NCBI GenBank assembly: GCA_029006345.1
Contig: JAQXGK010000114.1
Coordinates: 1-43,414, forward strand
Direction: 5' to 3'
Length of the DNA: 43,414 nucleotides
From: Bacillota bacterium
GTDB lineage: Bacteria > Bacillota > Clostridia > Oscillospirales > SIG627
The notes below the pieces were generated by a model. The model saw only the letters and a list, made by a program, of their open reading frames with translations. It was not told the origin of the DNA and made no database searches. Each line of letters opens with the position of its first letter. Within the stretch, counting starts at the first letter, position 1. This document shows positions 37,491-43,414 of the stretch, piece by piece. A program made the translations under genes and the position numbers.

Positions 37491-40205
37491 ATGCTTGTAA
37501 AAATGTCTAATTTTCAATCATTCAAGGGCTTGACCGCTTGTGAGGCGGAAGCGTCGCGCCGAAAAAACGGTGCGAACGTACTTCCCGAAAGAGCAAAGAA
37601 GAGCTTTTTTTCACTGCTTGCGGCAAATTTCCGCGACCCGATAATCAAAATTCTCATTTGCGCGCTTATAGCCAATATCGCTTTTACCTTTCGCAACATC
37701 GACTGGTCGGAGACAATAGGCATAATGATGGCGATTTTCATAGCCACATTTGTTTCCACCCTGTCGGAGCGGGGAAGCGAGCAGGCGTTCAGACGGTTAA
37801 GCGAGAACGGCTCCCGGAGTATTTGCCGCGCGGTTCGCGACGGAAAACTGGTCGAAATTCCCGCCGAGGAGCTTGTGGTGGGCGATATAGTGGCAGTTTC
37901 GGCAGGGGAGCGTATTCACGCCGACGGCCGTTTGCTTTCGGGAATTCTCGAGGTGGACCAGTCGGCGCTTAACGGAGAAGGCAGGGAGGCGCATAAGAGA
38001 CCCTCGGATAAATCTCCGCAGAAAAGCCTTGACGCAGAAAATATGCTGTTCTGCGGCTCGGTCGTTTCTACGGGTGAGGGATTTTTTCGGGTGGTTTCGG
38101 TGGGAGTAGAGACCTTTTGGGGCGCGTTGGCACTCGAGATTCAGGAGGACACGCGAAGAAGCCCGCTCAAGCTGCGCCTTTCGGCACTCGCGCGCACTAT
38201 CAGCAAAATAGGCTACACCTCTGCGGTGCTTGTCGCGCTGGTCAGCCTTTTCAATGCTTTCGTACTTGACAGCATCCACGAGGTGGGCGGCGGCCTTTTC
38301 GGGAATCCGCTTCTTTCGCAGGCAATCGCGGCAAAACTCAATTTTCACTTTATATTCGGGGAGCTTATCAGGGCCTTTACGCTTGCCGTTACGGTCATAG
38401 TCGTTGCGGTGCCGGAAGGCTTGCCCATGATGATTACCGTTGTGCTTTCGTCCAATATGAAAAAAATGCTGCGCGATAAAGTGCTTGTACGCAAGCCGGT
38501 CGGAATAGAGACTGCCGGAAGCCTGAATATTCTGTTCACCGATAAGACCGGCACTTTAACCGAGGGCAATATGAAGCCGGAGGTGTTTGTTACCGGCGAT
38601 CTCACAAGCTACAGAAGCCTCAAATCGTTTTCGGCGTCGTCCGAGGCATATGCTTCTTTTGTCGCTTCGGCGCTTTATAATACCTCGAGCACGCTTACAG
38701 ACGGCGCCGCGGTCGGCGGCAACGCTACCGACAAGGCGCTGACCGGGGCGATAGCGGGCCTTACGGAAATAAAAACCGCCGAGCTTGTCAGACTCGCGCT
38801 CGGCGGCTCTCTGCCGCGCGAGACCTGCCGTGTTCCGTTTGACTCTGCCGTCAAGTTTTCCTCCGTAACGCTGGCAGATACTTCTTTTGTCAAGGGTTCG
38901 CCTGAAAAAATACTGCCTGCGGCTACGCATTACATAGGTTTAGACGGCGTTTGCCCGATGAAGGATAAATCGGCGATAAATAAGCTTTTGAGAGAGATGA
39001 CCTCCGGCGGCGCGCGTGTGATTGCCGTTGCGCGCAAGCAGGGCAGGGTCGCCTCATCCGCCGACCTGCATGACCTTACGCTTGTCTGCCTTGTTTCGGT
39101 GAGCGACAGGGTAAGACGGGAGGCGAAAAGCTCGGTGGGCGAGCTCAAGGGCGCGGGAATTCAGGTGGTTATGGTTACCGGCGACGCTAAGGAGACCGCC
39201 TGCGCCGTCGCGCGCGAATGCGGTATATTGCCGCGCTACGGCTGTGCGCTTGCAGTTACCGGCGAGCAGCTGGCGGCAATGACGGACGAGGAGCTTTCCG
39301 AGGCTCTCCCGCGGCTTGCCGTTGTCGCACGCGCTCTTCCCGGCGATAAGAGCCGGCTTGTCCGTCTGGCGCAGAAGAGCGGACTTGTTGCGGGAATGAC
39401 CGGAGACGGTATAAACGACGCGCCTGCACTGAAGATTGCCGACGTGGGCTTCGGTATGGGAAGCGGAACGGATGTGGCACGCGAGGCGGCCGATATAGTC
39501 ATTCTGGACGATAATATCAGGTCGATATGCCGAGCCGTTTTGTACGGCAGAACTATTTTTAAGAGTATCAGAAAGTTCATTGTCTTTCAGCTTACCATGA
39601 ATCTGTGTGCGGTCGGAGTGTCGCTGGCGGGACCCTTCGTCGGAATAGATACTCCCGTGACGGTAATGCAAATGCTTTGGATAAATATTATCATGGACAC
39701 CCTCGGCGGACTTGCTTTTGCAGGAGAGCCGCCCCTTGAACGCTATATGTGCGAGCCGCCCAAGCGCCGCGACCAGCCGATACTCAATTCATATATGTAT
39801 TCCCAGATAGGATTCACCGGCGCGTTTACCGTCGCAGTCAGCGTGCTGTTTCTTGCGTTGCCGTCGGTCAGGGAGTATTTCGGCTTCTCCCGCGAGCCTG
39901 TGCGCTTTCTTACGGCTTTTTTTGCCATGTTCATTTTTCAGAGCGTGCTCAACTGCTTTAACGCCCGCACCTCGCGAATCAATATTTTCAGGGGCGTTTC
40001 GGGCAATAAGCCGTTTGTGGTGATAATTACCTTTGTGCTTGTCATGCAGCTTTTTATCATTTATTGGGGCGGCGCGGCATTCCGCACCTCTCCGCTGTCG
40101 GTAAGAGAGCTGATTTCGGCGGTTTCGGTATCTTTTGCAGTCATTCCGGCCGATATTCTGCGCAAGCTGATTTTGCGCATAACCGGAAGAAAAAAAGATT
40201 TTTGA
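37491..40205 (+). CDS. P-type cation-transporting ATPase, calcium (PMCA-like)
   Basis: A 904-residue P2-type ATPase, expected to export calcium from the cytoplasm. It has the N-terminal cation ATPase domain, an A domain, M4 with PEGLP (Glu309), the phosphorylation motif DKTGTLT (Asp351), GDGINDAPAL, and M6 with N732-xxx-D736 (LWINIIMDTLGGLAFAGEPP), which resembles plasma-membrane calcium pumps more than the SERCA M6 (LWVNLVTDGLPA). About ten membrane segments are visible. Start choice is open: ATG 37491 is only 2 bases from GGAGG, ATG 37503 is 14 bases away. No convincing promoter was found in the 185-base divergent gap. Confidence 0.9.
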   Translation: MLVKMSNFQSFKGLTACEAEASRRKNGANVLPERAKKSFFSLLAANFRDPIIKILICALIANIAFTFRNIDWSETIGIMMAIFIATFVSTLSERGSEQAFRRLSENGSRSICRAVRDGKLVEIPAEELVVGDIVAVSAGERIHADGRLLSGILEVDQSALNGEGREAHKRPSDKSPQKSLDAENMLFCGSVVSTGEGFFRVVSVGVETFWGALALEIQEDTRRSPLKLRLSALARTISKIGYTSAVLVALVSLFNAFVLDSIHEVGGGLFGNPLLSQAIAAKLNFHFIFGELIRAFTLAVTVIVVAVPEGLPMMITVVLSSNMKKMLRDKVLVRKPVGIETAGSLNILFTDKTGTLTEGNMKPEVFVTGDLTSYRSLKSFSASSEAYASFVASALYNTSSTLTDGAAVGGNATDKALTGAIAGLTEIKTAELVRLALGGSLPRETCRVPFDSAVKFSSVTLADTSFVKGSPEKILPAATHYIGLDGVCPMKDKSAINKLLREMTSGGARVIAVARKQGRVASSADLHDLTLVCLVSVSDRVRREAKSSVGELKGAGIQVVMVTGDAKETACAVARECGILPRYGCALAVTGEQLAAMTDEELSEALPRLAVVARALPGDKSRLVRLAQKSGLVAGMTGDGINDAPALKIADVGFGMGSGTDVAREAADIVILDDNIRSICRAVLYGRTIFKSIRKFIVFQLTMNLCAVGVSLAGPFVGIDTPVTVMQMLWINIIMDTLGGLAFAGEPPLERYMCEPPKRRDQPILNSYMYSQIGFTGAFTVAVSVLFLALPSVREYFGFSREPVRFLTAFFAMFIFQSVLNCFNARTSRINIFRGVSGNKPFVVIITFVLVMQLFIIYWGGAAFRTSPLSVRELISAVSVSFAVIPADILRKLILRITGRKKDF

Positions 40206-40232
40206 GCCCCTTGGGCGAGATATATATTTTAT

Positions 40233-40261
40233 TTGACATATAGCGTAGTTTCTATTATAAT
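40233..40261 (+). promoter_or_regulatory. Promoter of the flippase-like/pssA/psd operon
   Basis: Full-consensus -35 TTGACA (40233-40238), exact 17-base spacer, full-consensus -10 TATAAT (40256-40261). Confidence 0.92.
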
Positions 40262-40317
40262 TATGTGGAATAGTAAATCAACCGAAGTCGGTTTTTCTTC
40301 GGCCGTGTGAGGAGCTA

Positions 40318-41373
40318 ATGAAGTTAAAGGATTGCATTTTTCGTGACAAAAAAAGACTTGCCGGCCTTCTGTTTTTTGTACTGATATTCGGTTTGACCGT
40401 TTATTATATCGTGGGGCAGATAAAGCCGCACGATATAGCGAGGGCGTATCTCGAGGCATACAAGCCGTTTCTTTTTCTCAGCATTTCAATGGTTTTTGTG
40501 TTTTTGTTTATGCAAGGACTTTGCTACAAGGTATGCTTTTCCGCTATGGGTATCAAAACTACCCTTACGGCGAATTTCAGGTATTCCTGCGCGGATTTCT
40601 TCGGTGCGGCGATAACGCCGTCGGCCACCGGCGGTCAGCCGTTGTGCGCCTACTTTATGGCGAAGGACGGTATTCCCGTATATAAATCCGGCCCCATTCT
40701 CCTGCTGCAGACGATTGTATTTAAGACTATTCTCATTATTTTGAGCTTGGCTGCTTTGTTTATCCGTCCCGATTTCGCCATGAAGTCCGGCGCTTTAGGC
40801 AAATGGCTGTTTATCCTCGGAGTTGTAATAAATATCGTTGTGGTTGCGGTATGCTTTATGGCAATGTTTTCCACATCCGCGCTGTTTTCCCTCGGGAGCG
40901 GTATTATTTCACTGCTTGAAAGGCTGCATATCAGCCGCCGTGCCGATGAGCTTCGGGAAAAGTACAGACATTGGCTGGAAGAGTATGCCAGAAGCTCCAA
41001 TTTCATTTCAAAAAATGTCAAAGCGGTCTTATTTACCGTCTTTTTTACGGTGATTCAGCGCCTTGCGCTGTTCGCCATACCGTATTTTATTTACCGTTCC
41101 ATGGGCGTCAGCATCGATGCGAAGGCTGTCGATTTCTTTGCGCTTCAGATTATACTGTCCATGTCGGTTGATTCCATGCCGTCTCCCGGCGCTATGGGAA
41201 TTTCCGAGATGCTTTTCAGAAAATTCTTTAATCACATATATTCGGCGGAGGTTATTTCGAGCGCCATGGTGCTTACCCGCGGCATTTCCCACTACTTCTG
41301 CATGGCTTTTACCGCAGTGGTTTCACTTATCGGCTACATCGTTATTCACAAACATAAAAAGAAGGAAATATAA
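40318..41373 (+). CDS. Flippase-like membrane protein (UPF0104 / lysyl-PG synthase TM-region family)
   Basis: A 351-residue polytopic membrane protein with about eight hydrophobic segments, resembling the membrane (flippase) part of MprF and the UPF0104 family. Visible family-like segments are ADFFGAAITPSATGGQP near residues 92-108 and VDSMPSPGAMGISEMLFRKFF near 282-302. No soluble lysyl-transfer domain is present, so it is not a full MprF. Substrate is unknown; a lipid or lipid-linked sugar is likely. It is the first gene after a consensus promoter and is followed after 12 bases by pssA and psd. Confidence 0.85.
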   Translation: MKLKDCIFRDKKRLAGLLFFVLIFGLTVYYIVGQIKPHDIARAYLEAYKPFLFLSISMVFVFLFMQGLCYKVCFSAMGIKTTLTANFRYSCADFFGAAITPSATGGQPLCAYFMAKDGIPVYKSGPILLLQTIVFKTILIILSLAALFIRPDFAMKSGALGKWLFILGVVINIVVVAVCFMAMFSTSALFSLGSGIISLLERLHISRRADELREKYRHWLEEYARSSNFISKNVKAVLFTVFFTVIQRLALFAIPYFIYRSMGVSIDAKAVDFFALQIILSMSVDSMPSPGAMGISEMLFRKFFNHIYSAEVISSAMVLTRGISHYFCMAFTAVVSLIGYIVIHKHKKKEI

Positions 41374-41385
41374 GGAGGACTGACC

Positions 41386-42012
41386 TTGGGCATCATTGGC
41401 ATCTATAATTATACGATAATACTTACCTTTATCGGAGTCGCTTCAGCGATAACCGGCATGACCTTCGCGCTTTCCGGACATCCGGCAAGGGCGATACTGT
41501 GTCTTCTCATCTGCGGCGTCTGCGACATGTTCGACGGCAAGATCGCGCGCACAAGAAAGAGAACGCACTTTGAGGAAAGCTACGGAATACAGCTCGACTC
41601 GCTCTGCGACGTGGTATGCTTCGGCGTGCTCCCCGCGATTATCGGCTATTCCATAGGTCTCTCAAAGTGGTATTGCATACCGATACTTGTCTTTTATGTT
41701 CTTGCGGCCATCACCCGTCTCGCTTTCTTTAATGTCCAGGAGGAACTGCGCAAGGCGGAGGGCAAGAGCGTCAAGCGTACATATTATACCGGTCTTCCGG
41801 TTACCAACAGCGCTATCATATTTGCCTTTGTTTACGGCTTGCGTCTGATTATCGGCGAGAGCATTTATCTTGTTGTTTATGCCGTTGCGCTAATTCTTGT
41901 TGCTCTTGCATTTATTGCCAAGGTCAGGGTAGTCAAGGTCGGACCCCGCGGACTTGCTGTATTATTTGCTATCGGCGTGGTTGAACTCATTCTTATGCTT
42001 TGCCTTAAATAA
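41386..42012 (+). CDS. pssA: CDP-diacylglycerol-serine O-phosphatidyltransferase
   Basis: A membrane enzyme of 208 residues that makes phosphatidylserine from CDP-diacylglycerol and serine. The CDP-alcohol phosphotransferase motif is visible as D47, D50-G51, A54-R55, G67, D71 and D75 (DMFDGKIAR, then GIQLDSLCD). The start is TTG at 41386 with AGGAGG 7 bases upstream. The stop codon overlaps the psd start (TAATG), so the two are translationally coupled; the presence of psd supports serine as acceptor. Confidence 0.94.
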   Translation: MGIIGIYNYTIILTFIGVASAITGMTFALSGHPARAILCLLICGVCDMFDGKIARTRKRTHFEESYGIQLDSLCDVVCFGVLPAIIGYSIGLSKWYCIPILVFYVLAAITRLAFFNVQEELRKAEGKSVKRTYYTGLPVTNSAIIFAFVYGLRLIIGESIYLVVYAVALILVALAFIAKVRVVKVGPRGLAVLFAIGVVELILMLCLK

Positions 42013-42869
42013 TGAGAAAGACCGAGCGTTACGACCCGACGGAATCGGGCAGTCTTCTGTTCCTATACAGCAGTATTTACGGAAGAATGTTTCTTAAGCT
42101 GCTCACTCGTCCGTTTATATCGAAATTTGTCGGGAAATATATGGATTCGCGGTTTTCCGTGGGAAAAATAACCTCGTTTCTAAAGAAAAACGACATTGAT
42201 ATGAAGGAATATGAGGATAAGCAGTATTCTTCATTCAACGATTTTTTTACGAGAAAAATCCGTCCCGAATACAGACCGTTTGACATGAGCGATGCGGCAT
42301 TTGTCAGTCCGTGCGACGCGCTTGTGTCTGTCTATCCGATAACCCCGGACAGCACATATGTCATTAAGGACACGCCCTACAGCGTGGAAAGCCTGCTGCG
42401 CGATAAGGAGCTTGCGGAAAAATTCGTCGGCGGCAGCGCGCTTGTATTTCGTCTGTGTGTGCACCATTATCACAGATATTATTATTTTGATTCGGGCCGA
42501 CAGGAGCCGTCGGTAAAAATCCCGGGAGTTTTGCATACCGTTCAGCCGATAGCGCTTGAAAGACATGACTACTTCAAGGAAAATTCCCGCAGCTACAATC
42601 TGCTTCACACCTCTCATTTCGGTGACTCGGTAATGTGCGAGGTAGGAGCTTTGATGGTCGGCAGGATAACAAACGCTGACGACGGCGAATTTTTATTTGA
42701 AAAGGGACGGGAAAAGGGATATTTTGAGTTCGGCGGATCGACTGTTGTTGTTTTGGTTGAAAAGGACAGGGTGACATTTGATGACGAGCTTGTAAGAAAC
42801 ACCCAAAACGGCCTTGAAACAGAAGTGAAATGCGGCGAAAAAATAGGCGAGGCAATAAGTAAACGCTGA
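42012..42869 (+). CDS. psd: Phosphatidylserine decarboxylase
   Basis: Psd converts phosphatidylserine to phosphatidylethanolamine. It has 285 residues; the self-cleavage motif is G241-G242-S243-T244 (FEFGGSTVVVL), where cleavage before Ser243 would create the pyruvoyl group. The conserved LCVHHYHRYYYFDSG block lies near 155-169. It overlaps pssA by one base. The pair shows that the organism makes PE. Confidence 0.95.
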   Translation: MRKTERYDPTESGSLLFLYSSIYGRMFLKLLTRPFISKFVGKYMDSRFSVGKITSFLKKNDIDMKEYEDKQYSSFNDFFTRKIRPEYRPFDMSDAAFVSPCDALVSVYPITPDSTYVIKDTPYSVESLLRDKELAEKFVGGSALVFRLCVHHYHRYYYFDSGRQEPSVKIPGVLHTVQPIALERHDYFKENSRSYNLLHTSHFGDSVMCEVGALMVGRITNADDGEFLFEKGREKGYFEFGGSTVVVLVEKDRVTFDDELVRNTQNGLETEVKCGEKIGEAISKR

Positions 42870-42910
42870 CTTTGCTTAAGAGAGAAAACTATCTGTTGAG
42901 CCGGGCGGCG

Positions 42911-42940
42911 TCAGTAAATGTCAGTTAATGTCAGTATAAA
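42911..42940. repeat. Three tandem 10-bp repeats
   Basis: TCAGTAAATG, TCAGTTAATG and TCAGTATAAA lie end to end. The unit is about one helical turn. It lies 42 bases after psd and before a second short array. Confidence 0.8.
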
Positions 42941-42945
42941 CGGGC

Positions 42946-42978
42946 ATCGGTTTTGTATCGATTTTGTTCGGTTTTGGG
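42946..42978. repeat. Three tandem 11-bp repeats
   Basis: ATCGGTTTTGT, ATCGATTTTGT and TCGGTTTTGGG lie end to end; the third is less exact and runs into the terminator arm. Confidence 0.7.
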
Positions 42979-43008
42979 TCAATATCCAGCAGATATTGAC
43001 CCATTTTT
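42976..43008 (+). terminator. Intrinsic terminator between psd and the HAD gene
   Basis: Perfect 11-base arms GGGTCAATATC and GATATTGACCC around a short loop, followed by ATTTTT. Confidence 0.9.
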
Positions 43009-43051
43009 GCACCAAAAAGCACTGATTTTTGATAAAAAAGGAGGCCGAAAT

Positions 43052-43414
43052 TTGCTTGCGCGGAGAAAAATTGAGTGGATATTTTTTGATTTGGGGTCGA
43101 CTCTCATAGACGAGACAGAGTGCGTCGAACGTCGCTTCGCCGAAACGCTTGCGCAGAGCGGGGCGCCGGACCGCCAGCAGTTTCTGCGGGTGGTTGACAG
43201 GCTTGCCGCCGAAAACAAGGAAGCATATTATCTGGCGTGCGAGTATTTTTCGCTTGCGCCCAAAAGCTGGGACAACTCGCTTGAGGTACTGTACCCCGGC
43301 GTGCCTGAATTGCTGAGCATGCTTTCAAAAAAGTATAAGCTGGGGGTAATAGCAAATCAGGCGGCCGGAACTGTCGACAGACTGCGCGCCTTCGGCATAT
43401 ATGAGTATTTTGAT
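43052..43414 (+). CDS. HAD superfamily hydrolase (3' end outside window)
   Basis: The first 121 codons of a haloacid dehalogenase-like hydrolase. HAD motif I DxGxT is present as FFDLGSTLID near residues 11-20, with Asp13 as the expected nucleophile, and motif II lies in LGVIANQAAG. The helical cap region lies between them (YYLACEYFSLAPKSWDN). The start is TTG at 43052 with AAAGGAGG 7 bases upstream; no ATG is found in this frame near it. The gene runs off the window. The substrate cannot be told from this part. Confidence 0.85.
   Translation, partial: MLARRKIEWIFFDLGSTLIDETECVERRFAETLAQSGAPDRQQFLRVVDRLAAENKEAYYLACEYFSLAPKSWDNSLEVLYPGVPELLSMLSKKYKLGVIANQAAGTVDRLRAFGIYEYFD

Overview
The window looks like a chromosomal segment of an anaerobic, Gram-positive-lineage Clostridia bacterium (Oscillospirales/Christensenellales-like; the family is a guess). 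The reasons are T-box leaders with sigma-A promoters, the Firmicutes gene order yybS-gdpP-rplI-dnaB and tilS-hpt-ftsH, lipoprotein solute-binding proteins with short lipoboxes, an anaerobic (radical SAM) sulfatase-maturating enzyme, and frequent TTG starts behind good Shine-Dalgarno sites. I see no phage, transposon, CRISPR array, rRNA or tRNA gene.

Layout. 1-6620: uvrB (5' end outside the window), uvrA and a B12-binding/radical SAM protein, all on the + strand. 6610-8522: a consensus promoter, a T-box leader and a sodium:solute symporter. 8539-12438: rpmE, then hflX and a ParC/GyrA-like topoisomerase subunit. 12661-19693: a housekeeping run of a DUF2232 membrane protein, gdpP, rplI, dnaB, tilS and hpt. 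19846-21837: ftsH. 22018-25198: two tandem paralogous solute-binding lipoproteins with no permease nearby. 25205-28972: a Phe T-box leader with pheS-pheT. 29046-33895: class II aldolase fba, a ParE/GyrB-like subunit, yigZ and a sulfatase-maturating enzyme, followed by its sulfatase (33909-35402). 35502-37305 (minus strand): a PIG-L deacetylase and a NagB-like isomerase, convergent with the sulfatase. 37491-40205: a PMCA-like P-type ATPase. 40233-42869: a promoter driving a flippase-like membrane protein, pssA and psd (phosphatidylethanolamine synthesis). 43052-end: a HAD-family gene cut by the window edge.

How the genes work together. Most of the window is core maintenance: excision repair, replication, translation, c-di-AMP turnover, purine salvage and membrane lipid synthesis. 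The accessory part is 32798-37305. It holds an anSME next to a Cys-type sulfatase that has no export signal, facing a deacetylase and a NagB-like protein. A cytoplasmic route for a sulfated, N-acetylated amino sugar is a reasonable hypothesis, but the substrate is unknown. The NagB-like protein lacks one of the catalytic aspartates of true NagB.

Other points worth a second look are the T-box with an apparent tyrosine (TAC) specifier in front of a sodium symporter, the divergent type IIA topoisomerase pair whose two genes lie about 17.6 kb apart, and two short helical-pitch repeat arrays between psd and the HAD gene. All function assignments rest on motif reading and remembered family features; no database search was run.
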